Below, piece after piece: positions 16,309 to 23,483 of a DNA stretch of 64,000 nucleotides. The number at the start of each line of letters is the position of its first letter. Position 1 is the first letter of the stretch. Below the pieces are notes generated by a model that saw only the letters and a program-made list of their open reading frames with translations, searched no databases and was not told the DNA's origin. The stretch lies in assembly GCF_002156965.1 (NCBI RefSeq), contig NZ_CP021324.1:1296077-1360076 (forward strand), written 5' to 3'. A program made the translations under genes and the position numbers. This DNA comes from Candidatus Nitrosomarinus catalina. Its GTDB lineage: Archaea > Thermoproteota > Nitrososphaeria > Nitrososphaerales > Nitrosopumilaceae.

Positions 16309-17022
16309 GTGATAGTATTGGAAGATAGTTTTACTGATGAGGAAAAAAGGGGGTTCTATAAGGCGATTTATTCCAGAAGGGATGTTAGATCACATTTCAT
16401 ATCAAAACCTATTGAAGAGAACAAACTATCAAAAATTCTTCATGCAGCACATCATGCACCATCAGTAGGATTTTCTCAACCATGGAATTTTATTTTAATT
16501 AAAGATCAAGCAACAAAAAAGAAAATTAAAGAATCATTTGATGAAGAAAAAAGACGTTCATCACAGGTGGTAGATGAACCAAAAAAATCTAAATATTTAT
16601 CATTTAAACTAGAAGGAATTTTAGAATCTCCTGTTAATCTTTGCGTAACATATGATCCCACAAAATTTGGTCCATTTGTAATTGGAAGATCTAGTATTCC
16701 TGAAGCTGGACTATACAGTGTGTGTTGCGCAATTCAAAATTTATGGTTGTCAGCAAGAACAGAAGGTGTAGGGTTAGGATGGGTAAGTATTTTATCAAAT
16801 GAAATATTGAAAGAAACTCTCCAATTGCCAGAACATGTAGTTCCAGTGGCATACTTGTGTTTAGGTTATGTGAATGAATTTGCAGATAAACCTGATCTTG
16901 AAACTGCCAAGTGGTTACCGAGATTAGATCTGAAAGATGTTGTATATTATGAAAAATGGGAAGATAAAGAAAATTCAGATTGGAAAGAAATTCAAGATTT
17001 AATTCAAACTAATCTTGATTAG
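16309..17022 (+). CDS. bluB: 5,6-dimethylbenzimidazole synthase (BluB-type nitroreductase)
   Basis: Oxygen-dependent flavoenzyme that breaks down FMNH2 to 5,6-dimethylbenzimidazole, the lower ligand of cobalamin. BluB-specific segments are visible, beyond general nitroreductase features: AIYSRRDVRSHF (about 19-30), AAHHAPSVGFSQPWNFI (about 47-63), LSFKLEGILESP, and YSVCCAIQNLWLSARTEGVGLGWVSI (about 141-166). The length (237 aa) fits. The start is GTG; a TTG at 16318 is an alternative. It stands alone between two tRNA genes. Together with cobJ at 26842 it fits an organism that makes true B12. Confidence 0.88.
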   Translation: MIVLEDSFTDEEKRGFYKAIYSRRDVRSHFISKPIEENKLSKILHAAHHAPSVGFSQPWNFILIKDQATKKKIKESFDEEKRRSSQVVDEPKKSKYLSFKLEGILESPVNLCVTYDPTKFGPFVIGRSSIPEAGLYSVCCAIQNLWLSARTEGVGLGWVSILSNEILKETLQLPEHVVPVAYLCLGYVNEFADKPDLETAKWLPRLDLKDVVYYEKWEDKENSDWKEIQDLIQTNLD

Positions 17023-17052
17023 GCTTAAATAATTTAGAAGATTTTTTCTGCT

Positions 17053-17146
17053 GGGCTTGTAGCGCAGAGTCAAATTTGACGCGCAACATGGATAGCGCAG
17101 TAGCCTCCTAAGTTACAGGTCGAGGGATCGAAGCCCTCCAAGCCCG
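17053..17146 (+). tRNA. tRNA-Arg (CCT) with a 19-nt intron in the D-loop
   Basis: The cloverleaf is acceptor GGGCTTG/CAAGCCC, D-stem GCGC/GCGC, anticodon stem GTAGC/GTTAC with loop CTCCTAA (anticodon CCT at 17107-17109), T-stem GAGGG/CCCTC and discriminator G. The gene is 94 nt long; removing 17068-17086 gives a normal 75-nt tRNA with D-loop AGCATGGATA. The inserted segment forms a hairpin (GTCAAATTTGAC is self-complementary). With GCGC/GCGC as the central 4-bp helix and AGA and AAC as 3-nt bulges, it has the layout of an archaeal splicing endonuclease target. Confidence 0.87.
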
Positions 17147-17197
17147 CTTAATTTTAAAAATTGCAGGGATTAAATACAAAGAATAATAGAAAAAATT

Positions 17198-17725
17198 ATG
17201 AAAATTGTAGTTATTTCAGCTAGTCCAAGAAAAACTGCAAATACACAGATAATTATGAAGTATGTTAACGAATATACAAAGTCAAAAAATCCAGATACAA
17301 AATTCATCAACCTTTCAGATGGAGAAATTGAATGTTATAGAGGATTTGATGTAGAGTATAATGAAGCAACCAAAAATGCTGCCAAAGACATTATGGAGGC
17401 AGATGTATGGTTGATTGGTTCACCTATTTACAACTCATTTTTTAGTTCTGCATTAAAAAATCTCTTTGAATATGTTGATTATAAAAAAACAGAAGGTAAA
17501 GTTGCAGGAATGGCAATTTTAGCTGCTGGAAATATTGGTTTTGTTGATGTTCAAACAGTAATTACGCAATTGTTATCATACTTTAGAGTAATTACAAATC
17601 CAAAAGCGGTTTATCTAACAACTGAAATATTTACAGATAATCAAATTTCAAATGAAGATGCAAAAAATAGATTAAAAGAAATGGTAGATGAAACATTACA
17701 ACTTGCATCTAAATTAAAAAAATAA
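17198..17725 (+). CDS. NADPH-dependent FMN reductase / flavodoxin-fold protein
   Basis: A 175-residue soluble flavoprotein. The N terminus VVISASPRKTANTQIIM (residues 4-20) is the FMN phosphate-binding loop of the family. VWLIGSPIYNSFFSSALKNLFEYVD (about 70-95) is the second FMN-contact region, and GMAILAAGNIGF the third. The length matches NADPH-dependent FMN reductases and related iron-sulfur flavoproteins, but no FeS cysteine motif is seen. It probably reduces quinones, FMN or metal complexes. It follows the tRNA-Arg gene by 52 bp and appears monocistronic. Confidence 0.8.
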   Translation: MKIVVISASPRKTANTQIIMKYVNEYTKSKNPDTKFINLSDGEIECYRGFDVEYNEATKNAAKDIMEADVWLIGSPIYNSFFSSALKNLFEYVDYKKTEGKVAGMAILAAGNIGFVDVQTVITQLLSYFRVITNPKAVYLTTEIFTDNQISNEDAKNRLKEMVDETLQLASKLKK

Positions 17726-17782
17726 TAAAAAAACTAGATTTATTCTAATTTTATAAAAGTCAAATACTATTCGTGTTATCTA

Positions 17783-17908
17783 ATGATATTGAGTTTAAAA
17801 AAAGATCCAACAGAATTGTGTTCATGTAAATGTCATTATGGTGGAGCAGTAAGTTGTCCTGGATGTAAAAAAAATCACGGCACAGTCACTTGCCACTGTA
17901 AAGATTGA
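17783..17908 (+). CDS. Cysteine-rich miniprotein (41 aa)
   Basis: A very short ORF, ATG to TGA. The last 29 residues contain seven cysteines and three histidines: C-S-C-K-C-H near residues 13-18, C-P-G-C near 25-28 and C-H-C at the end, all separated by Gly and Lys. The spacing CxCxC-CxxC-CxC suggests one or two zinc or copper sites, as in metallothionein-like or zinc-ribbon miniproteins. It stops 2 bp from the convergent membrane-protein gene. No known family is recognised. A coding role is supported by the regular Cys pattern and the tight gene packing. Confidence 0.6.
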   Translation: MILSLKKDPTELCSCKCHYGGAVSCPGCKKNHGTVTCHCKD

Positions 17909-17910
17909 AA

Positions 17911-18378
17911 TTATTTTCTTTTTGAAGATAGGGCTTTAAGATTAGCTAGTTCTGCCTTTAATGATTCAATTTGTACAAGAGTTTTGAGATTAGAAATTTC
18001 TTGGTTTAGTCTTTCAATTTCATCATCTTTTAGCTCTACTGATGACTTTAATCCATTTAATTCTGTAGATAGTTCATCTTGAATTTGTTTAATTTCTGAT
18101 AAATTAACTTGTTTTGGAACTTCAACTTGTAGTGTTTGTGAATTACTCAAGCTTTTTTTTTGATGAACTGCGTACTCATGACCATGATTGGTTGCATAGT
18201 CTGCACTTTTTTGAGATAACCAACAAGTTAGAGCCATAAACCATGTAATTGGTACTGCCATGATAAAGACAAAATTTAGAATTGGTGCATAATCATAAAA
18301 TGGTGGCCACAATCCAGTTAAAACAGCAGCAAATCCTGCTGTAATGATGGTTGCCATATGATTTTTCCAATATCCCAT
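17911..18378 (-). CDS. Two-helix membrane protein with a coiled-coil tail
   Basis: A 155-residue protein of unknown function. Two hydrophobic segments are seen at about 9-27 (ATIITAGFAAVLTGLW) and 33-52 (LNFVFIMAVPITWFMALTCW). A polar linker follows, then a long helical region at about 93-150 with heptad-like Leu/Ile spacing (ELKDDEIERLNQEISNLK). The protein could dimerise through this coiled coil and act as a membrane-attached scaffold. It ends in the basic tail SSKRK. Confidence 0.6.
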   Translation of the reverse strand: MGYWKNHMATIITAGFAAVLTGLWPPFYDYAPILNFVFIMAVPITWFMALTCWLSQKSADYATNHGHEYAVHQKKSLSNSQTLQVEVPKQVNLSEIKQIQDELSTELNGLKSSVELKDDEIERLNQEISNLKTLVQIESLKAELANLKALSSKRK

Positions 18379-18455
18379 GATTTATTGCAAAAATTCATTC
18401 TTTATAATAGTAATGCTATTTTTTATAAAATAAAAGAATAAAATGGAAAGGAGAA

Positions 18456-18686
18456 TTATTCTGCTTCTTCAGGAGTACTTGATACTTTAGGCATATCAGA
18501 TTGCAAAATTTGGATCTTTTGTAATAATTCAGTTCTTAGATCTCTTGCAACCCTTCGTACTGTAGGTCTTGGGACACCAAGTTCATCAACTACTTTTGTA
18601 TAGATGTCTTGTTTGTCAGTAACTCCTTTATCCAAATAGGAATTAATTGCTTCTTTAATTATCGTGCTTTGGTTTGTACGACTCAA
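18456..18686 (-). CDS. Small helix-turn-helix DNA-binding protein
   Basis: A 76-residue, mostly helical protein. INSYLDKGVTDKQDIYTKVVDELGVPRPTVRRVARDLRTEL forms a helix-turn-helix in which VPRPTVRRVAR is the likely recognition helix. The C terminus is acidic (STPEEAE). Small stand-alone HTH proteins like this are common in thaumarchaea, and their targets are unknown. The upstream 214-bp gap (18687-18900) holds the promoters of this gene and of the divergent cyclophilin gene, plus AT-rich sequence; no further element is seen. Confidence 0.7.
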   Translation of the reverse strand: MSRTNQSTIIKEAINSYLDKGVTDKQDIYTKVVDELGVPRPTVRRVARDLRTELLQKIQILQSDMPKVSSTPEEAE

Positions 18687-18900
18687 TAGATCATATTTCT
18701 AATCGATCTATATAACACTATAACTTGAAAAATTTAAAAAAATAGATATTAAAAATAATTGGAAAAAATTAAATCTTAATTTCTTGACTAACAAATGCAA
18801 AAAAAATTTGTAATTTTTTTAAAAAAATCTAACAAAGTATAGAAAATCTTCAGATGATTTATCAAAAAGACTTTTATGATAATTTAATCTCCAAAACTTT

Positions 18901-19377
18901 GTGACTACTGCAAATATTGAAACTAATCATGGAAAAATTTCATTTGAATTATTACCAGACTTGGCTCCAGAAACAGTTAGAAATTTTGAAAAATTAACCA
19001 AAGATGGATTTTATGACGGAACATTATTTCATAGAGTAATTCCCGGATTTATGATTCAAGGAGGAGACCCAAATACAAAAACTGACAATAAAGGTTCTTG
19101 GGGAATGGGTGGACCAGGATATAACGTTAAAGCAGAATTTAGTTCAAGATCACATTTACGAGGAATTGTTTCAATGGCAAGAGCACAAGATCCAGATAGT
19201 GCAGGATCACAATTCTTCATTGTAACATCAGATAGTGCATTCTTAGATAGACAATACACAGTGTTTGGTCAAGTCAAAGAAGGAATGGATGTAGCTGATA
19301 AAATTGTCAATATGGATAAAGATGGAAACGATTGTCCATTAGAAAAAGTTGTAATGACTAAAGTAACTTTAGAATAA
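18901..19377 (+). CDS. Cyclophilin-type peptidyl-prolyl cis-trans isomerase
   Basis: A 158-residue cytoplasmic cyclophilin, GTG start, no signal peptide. Active-site blocks are FHRVIPGFMIQGGDP (about residues 42-56, catalytic Arg), RGIVSMARAQDPDSAGSQFFI (about 87-107, Gln and Phe of the pocket) and FLDRQYTVFGQVKEGMDV (His-equivalent region). The length is that of the minimal bacterial/archaeal PpiB form. Its stop is followed immediately by the ATG of the surface-protein gene, suggesting one transcript. It is the second prolyl isomerase in the window, beside the FKBP at 11551. Confidence 0.93.
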   Translation: MTTANIETNHGKISFELLPDLAPETVRNFEKLTKDGFYDGTLFHRVIPGFMIQGGDPNTKTDNKGSWGMGGPGYNVKAEFSSRSHLRGIVSMARAQDPDSAGSQFFIVTSDSAFLDRQYTVFGQVKEGMDVADKIVNMDKDGNDCPLEKVVMTKVTLE

Positions 19378-20295
19378 ATGAATCACAAAATAATTTCTAC
19401 AATCATAATTTTTGGGCTCATAACTGTAATTCCAACAGTTTATGGTCAATTATCAATTGGTTCTGAAGCACAACAAGAATCAATTGAAGTAAAAATTAAT
19501 TCAGATGGAGAGATTGGGGTTATGCACATAGTAAGTTCTTCAAACATGCCAAGTTCTGTTCCCTTATTTATTGAAGTTGAAAATGAAGAAGATCTTAATG
19601 TGAAGATTACAAACGAATTAGGAGAAGAAATTAATTCAGGAATTGGATATGATGGACTTGGAAAAATAACTATCTTGGTATTACCATCAAAACAGAACAC
19701 AATAATTGAATATAATTTAGAAAATATGAAATTGGAAAATAATTTATTAACTACTGAGATTTCTTATCCTAAAAAATTTTCTGTTTTATTTGATGAAAAA
19801 ACTAATTTGGTATTTGCAAATGACAATATCATATTTTTAGATGATAAAAAAGGATTATCCATTAATGGTGGAGGAAATATGAAAATTCAGTTTTACTCTA
19901 ATGAATCAAAAATAATTAAGAACGTAACATGGGAAGAAAATGAATTTGATGTAGAAATTATTACAGATTCTGAAATTGAAAAATTTAATTTCAATCAACC
20001 AGAAAAAAGTATTAGTTTCCAAGTAAATGATGAAAATAAATTTGTAACAATTACAATGTCAGAAGAATTGTTAGGAGGTCCATATGTTACATTATTAGAT
20101 GATGAAAAAATTAAACATGCAAAATCTATTAGAGATGGAGGTATTGTTTCATTGAATTTAAAGCCTGAAACAACAGGTCAAGTTACAATTATTGGAACTA
20201 CAGTAATTCCGGAATTTTCGATGTTTATTCCATTAATTATGGGATTTATGATAATTTTGACAGTTCCATTAATGAAAAAGTTTAGTCTCCGCTAG
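19378..20295 (+). CDS. Secreted surface protein with a PEFG-CTERM-like anchor
   Basis: A 305-residue protein. The signal peptide is MNHKIISTIIIFGLITVIPTVYGQ, with cleavage likely after YGQ or just before. The body is beta-rich and acidic. The C terminus has VIPEFS, then a hydrophobic helix (MFIPLIMGFMIILTVPLM) and a basic tail, KKFSLR. This tripartite end matches the thaumarchaeal PEFG-CTERM sorting signal (archaeosortase substrate), except that Ser replaces the Gly. The ATG directly abuts the cyclophilin stop. The gene overlaps a small minus-strand zinc-ribbon gene by 14 bp at its 3' end. Confidence 0.65.
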   Translation: MNHKIISTIIIFGLITVIPTVYGQLSIGSEAQQESIEVKINSDGEIGVMHIVSSSNMPSSVPLFIEVENEEDLNVKITNELGEEINSGIGYDGLGKITILVLPSKQNTIIEYNLENMKLENNLLTTEISYPKKFSVLFDEKTNLVFANDNIIFLDDKKGLSINGGGNMKIQFYSNESKIIKNVTWEENEFDVEIITDSEIEKFNFNQPEKSISFQVNDENKFVTITMSEELLGGPYVTLLDDEKIKHAKSIRDGGIVSLNLKPETTGQVTIIGTTVIPEFSMFIPLIMGFMIILTVPLMKKFSLR

Positions 20296-20437
20296 AACCA
20301 CAAGAGCAAAAACCATATTCATCTATTCTAACATCACACACAGGGCATTTTTCACCATATTCAACTTCCCATGGCTCTTTACCAAAAAGTTTGAAATGAT
20401 CATCAATTTCTATTGGAACTTCACGTTTTTTATCCAA
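20282..20437 (-). CDS. Small zinc-ribbon-like protein (51 aa)
   Basis: Open frame from TTG (20437) to TAA (20282) on the minus strand. It begins LDKKREVPIEIDDHFKLFG and ends with EKCPVCDVRIDEYGFCSCGSSG. The C-P-V-C and C-S-C pairs, 12 residues apart, suggest a zinc knuckle. No ATG is available; an in-frame stop lies 7 codons before the TTG. The frame fills the gap between the surface-protein gene and the next Cys-rich gene, which supports it. Function unknown. Confidence 0.5.
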   Translation of the reverse strand: MDKKREVPIEIDDHFKLFGKEPWEVEYGEKCPVCDVRIDEYGFCSCGSSGD

Positions 20438-20484
20438 TGATTTGTATAGATATAGAAACTATACATAGATTATCTGAGAAAATT

Positions 20485-20676
20485 ATGAAAATAGAATGCG
20501 GTTGTCATTGTATAAAGTGTAAAAGCACAAATCTGGAATCAAATAAAATAGGAATTACTGAAAAAGATGGATATTTTGACATGCATCACACGTGTCAAGA
20601 ATGTAATACTCACTTTGATCATCTAGATGGAGAAATTTTTTCTAATTGCTCAGAATGTAACTATTCTTCTAATTAG
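20485..20676 (+). CDS. Small Cys-rich zinc-finger protein (63 aa)
   Basis: A 63-residue protein with an N-terminal IECGCHCIKCKS cluster and two further CxxC knuckles, CQECNTHFDH and CSECNY. Four Cys/His groups could hold two zinc ions. An in-frame ATG exists upstream at 20437 (and at 20413), but those starts would run into the divergent minus-strand gene, and the added residues look non-coding. 20485 is therefore preferred. Its end overlaps the convergent gene at 20669 by 8 bp. Function unknown. Confidence 0.6.
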   Translation: MKIECGCHCIKCKSTNLESNKIGITEKDGYFDMHHTCQECNTHFDHLDGEIFSNCSECNYSSN

Positions 20677-21142
20677 ACAGTGGAATGGATTCAATTGAAT
20701 AACGGATTTGATTTTCACTTGAAGTTTTAGTGAATTTTTTATTTAAAGCCATTTTTGCCAATGCTTTTGAAACATCTAATGTACTTGCAGCCCAGCCATA
20801 TTCTCTAAGTTGTTGAACAGTTTCACCAACTGATCTTGGTGAATCAAAAAATTTGCTAGTTTCTAAAATTTTTAGTTTTGATAAAATTTCACTGGATTGA
20901 ATGTACTTTGGTTCATTAAATTCAGGTTCAAATGTTTCTGCATCATCTAGTGATTCCAAACCATTATTGATATTAGTTGAAATTTGTTTGGAATCAGATT
21001 CATAAACAATTTTAGCTTGATTTTCTGGCATATATTGGGAAATATTATCAATAATTTCACCTAATGTTTGATTATCAACATAAAAATCTCTAGAATCAAC
21101 TTCAATTTCATTCTCACCTAGTTTGAGCTTTATTCGTGCCAA
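20669..21142 (-). CDS. Hypothetical protein with a C-terminal winged-helix-like domain
   Basis: A 157-residue protein. The N-terminal 30 residues (ARIKLKLGENEIEVDSRDFYV) look like a small beta-hairpin domain. A Ser/Glu-rich linker of about 50 residues follows. The C-terminal 65 residues (SVGETVQQLREYGWAASTLDVSKALAKMALNKKFTK...) read as a winged helix with a recognition helix near DVSKALAKMA. The same plan (beta N-terminus, linker, wHTH) is seen in the protein at 63264-63653. Transcription or replication regulation is possible; not proven. Confidence 0.6.
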   Translation of the reverse strand: MARIKLKLGENEIEVDSRDFYVDNQTLGEIIDNISQYMPENQAKIVYESDSKQISTNINNGLESLDDAETFEPEFNEPKYIQSSEILSKLKILETSKFFDSPRSVGETVQQLREYGWAASTLDVSKALAKMALNKKFTKTSSENQIRYSIESIPLSN

Positions 21143-21275
21143 TGAGAATTATTGGGTTAATTTTGATTTATTGAGATAGCTCTAATGAGATTTAAGATTA
21201 AATCAAAAATTTTACACAAATAATTAGGATTTTTTATTAATTTTAGCTTAAAAGAAAAATTTTTGAGGATTTAAC

Positions 21276-21719
21276 ATGACATCATTAAAGAAAAAGGGTG
21301 CAATAATTCTATTTTTGTTATTAATTGGAATCACAGGATATTCACAAATTCAATCAGTATCTCAAATATCAGTAGATCTTTTTGAAAATACAATCATTAA
21401 TGAAAATCAAAATGAGACAAATTATGAAATTAAATTAAAATTTGAAAATCCGTCATTATTAACACTGTCAGCAGGTAAAACTGAATTTTTTGTTTCTTAT
21501 GATGATGAAATTGTCGGAAAAGGTAATTTACAATCTTTCACACTATATCCACTAAGTACCAATTTAGTACAAGGAACATTCACAACAAATACTAGTTCAG
21601 ATGAATCCAAATCAGTAAAGATTTCAGGAGTAACAAAATATGATTTATTGGTTACATCAATTGATGTTACATTTGATTATTTTCCAAATGAAGAGCAAAC
21701 AAGGAAATTTATACAATAA
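21276..21719 (+). CDS. Membrane-anchored LEA2-like protein
   Basis: A 147-residue protein. An N-terminal signal/anchor follows a basic start (TSLKKKGAIILFLLLIGITGYSQI). The remaining domain is beta-rich, with ISVDLFENTIIN, YEIKLKFENPSLLTLSAGKTEFFVSYDDEIVGKG and a C-terminal VTSIDVTFDYFP strand. This is the same layout as the protein at 15666-16154, including the N-P turn after the third strand. It may be an envelope protein. It precedes the PfkB kinase gene by 16 bp, so the two may share a transcript. Confidence 0.55.
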   Translation: MTSLKKKGAIILFLLLIGITGYSQIQSVSQISVDLFENTIINENQNETNYEIKLKFENPSLLTLSAGKTEFFVSYDDEIVGKGNLQSFTLYPLSTNLVQGTFTTNTSSDESKSVKISGVTKYDLLVTSIDVTFDYFPNEEQTRKFIQ

Positions 21720-21735
21720 ATTAATTTTTTAATTT

Positions 21736-22629
21736 ATGCTTACTGTTTTTGGCTCTACAGCTCTAGATACAATTAGAACACCAACTAAAACTCTAAAAAA
21801 TGTTTTAGGAGGAGCAGCAACATATGCTGCAATTTCATCAAGTAATTTTGTAAAAACAGGGTTAATTGCAGTTGTAGGGGAAGATTTTTCAAAAAAGAAT
21901 CACAATATTTTGTCAAAATATCTAGATTTACAAGGATTAACCATTAGCAAAGGTAAAACATTTCGTTATGATGGAAAATATGACAATACCCTAAGCACAA
22001 GATCTACTTTAAAAACAGAATTGAATGTACTGGGAGATTTCAAGCCAATTGTACCAGATGAATATAAAAAATCACAATTTGTTTATCTTGCAAATAATGA
22101 TCCAGAACAAAATACAAAATTAATTAAAGAATTTGACAATGTAAAATTTTCAATGTGCGATACCATAGATTTTTGGATATCAACAAAAAGAAGTGCAGTA
22201 ATTAAAATGATAAAGAATGTTGATGCAGTTGTAATCAATGATGAAGAAGCTAAGCTGCTAACTAAAGAACATAATCTAATCAAATGTGCAAAAAAGATGA
22301 AACAATGGGGTGCAAAATATGTTATAATTAAAAAAGGTGAACATGGATCCTTGATGTTTTATGATGATGTAGTTTTTCCTACTGCAGGATTTTCATTAGA
22401 AAATGTTGTAGACCCAACAGGTGCAGGTGATTCGTTTGCAGGAGCAATGATTGGATACCTTGCCAGTAAAAATACAACAAAAATTTCAGAAATTAAAAAA
22501 GCTGTAGTGTATGGAAATGTTCTTGGATCATTTGCAGTTGAAAAATATGGTTTAGATGGATTACTAAAAATAAAAAAAGGTGACATTGGAAAACGTATAA
22601 AATCATATGAAAAAATGATCCAATTTTAA
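21736..22629 (+). CDS. PfkB-family carbohydrate/nucleoside kinase
   Basis: A 297-residue ribokinase-fold kinase. VLGGAATYAAISSS (about 26-39) is the N-terminal PfkB signature region, VVINDEEAKLLT (about 165-176) the substrate-lid strand, and DPTGAGDSFAGAMIGYLA (about 230-247) the second PfkB signature with the catalytic Asp and anion hole. The substrate cannot be read. The short N-terminus and VFGSTALDTI opening resemble archaeal sugar or nucleoside kinases. Neighbours give no pathway clue. Confidence 0.85.
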   Translation: MLTVFGSTALDTIRTPTKTLKNVLGGAATYAAISSSNFVKTGLIAVVGEDFSKKNHNILSKYLDLQGLTISKGKTFRYDGKYDNTLSTRSTLKTELNVLGDFKPIVPDEYKKSQFVYLANNDPEQNTKLIKEFDNVKFSMCDTIDFWISTKRSAVIKMIKNVDAVVINDEEAKLLTKEHNLIKCAKKMKQWGAKYVIIKKGEHGSLMFYDDVVFPTAGFSLENVVDPTGAGDSFAGAMIGYLASKNTTKISEIKKAVVYGNVLGSFAVEKYGLDGLLKIKKGDIGKRIKSYEKMIQF

Positions 22630-22665
22630 AAAGACTTAAGTAAATAATTTTAAAAATAAATTATC

Positions 22666-23010
22666 ATGTCAGAAAAAAATGAAGATAGATTAGATGAAAT
22701 TTTCAAACTTCAGAAAGGTTTGTCTGAAATTATGAAATTAGATAGATATCCTAAAGACGCTGAAAGTAGAGTATCAGCATTATGTACTGCAATTATGCAT
22801 GAAGCAGTTGAATTACAAAGGACTACAAATTGGAAATGGTGGAAAACACCTACTGAATTTAATCAAAATGAGGCTAGAGAAGAATTAATTGACATATGGC
22901 ATTTTGTTGTTCAAGCATCATTAGAATTGAAATTAACACCTGATGATATTTTAGAGGAATATAAGAGAAAAAACCAAATTAATCATGAAAGACAAAAAAA
23001 TGGTTATTAG
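22666..23010 (+). CDS. All-alpha NTP pyrophosphatase (dUTPase-2/MazG-like)
   Basis: A 114-residue helical protein. The metal-binding pairs of the all-alpha NTP-PPase fold are present: HEAVELQ (E-x-x-E, about residues 45-51) and EAREELIDIWHF (E-x-x-D, about 69-80). The Trp-rich NWKWWKTP between them is typical of the dimeric dUTPase-like subgroup. It probably hydrolyses dUTP or damaged dNTPs to the monophosphate, keeping uracil out of DNA. It overlaps the convergent MtrA-like gene by 4 bp. Confidence 0.75.
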   Translation: MSEKNEDRLDEIFKLQKGLSEIMKLDRYPKDAESRVSALCTAIMHEAVELQRTTNWKWWKTPTEFNQNEAREELIDIWHFVVQASLELKLTPDDILEEYKRKNQINHERQKNGY

Positions 23011-23483
23011 TTTTTTTCAATTGTTTTAATGATTGATTCAATATTTGTTTCATTAATTAAATTTACAAGTGTTATTTCTTTTTGAAAATATTGTATTTCA
23101 GAATTTGAAACAGTTAGAAACGGTTCAGGACTTGCTGAATTTATTATTCTCTTATCATTGTCAATTCCATTTTTATGTAATTCAAATAATGAATGTCCAG
23201 ATTTATGACCCCAAACTTCCTTTCCACATACAATAATTGTTTTAATTTTTTTATTTTCATTTACATGTTTTATCATAGAATCAATTCCTTTATTTTCAGT
23301 AAATAATCTTCCTGCAATTGCAACATTCTCAAAAATTTTTGAATTTTTTATTTCTTTTAATAATTTAATGCTAGAAAGTGTGCATATACAAATTGATGAA
23401 TTTGTATTACCAACATAGAATTCTTCTGGAATGGGTAAAAGTACCTCACAAATTTTTCCAATAGTATCACTTAGCTTGTTCAA
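23007..23483 (-). CDS. MtrA-like protein (tetrahydromethanopterin S-methyltransferase subunit A family)
   Basis: A 158-residue soluble homologue of the corrinoid-binding MtrA subunit of the methanogen Mtr complex. Conserved blocks are ICICTLSS (about 31-38), IAGRLFTENKGIDSMIKHV (about 56-74), IIVCGKEVWGHKSGHSLFELHKNGID (about 84-109, holding the His residues of the cobamide site) and an IINSASPEPFLTV segment. The C-terminal membrane helix of methanogen MtrA is missing, so it is cytoplasmic. Its start overlaps the DegT aminotransferase stop by 4 bp (ATGA). No other Mtr subunit is nearby. Confidence 0.75.
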   Translation of the reverse strand: MNKLSDTIGKICEVLLPIPEEFYVGNTNSSICICTLSSIKLLKEIKNSKIFENVAIAGRLFTENKGIDSMIKHVNENKKIKTIIVCGKEVWGHKSGHSLFELHKNGIDNDKRIINSASPEPFLTVSNSEIQYFQKEITLVNLINETNIESIIKTIEKN

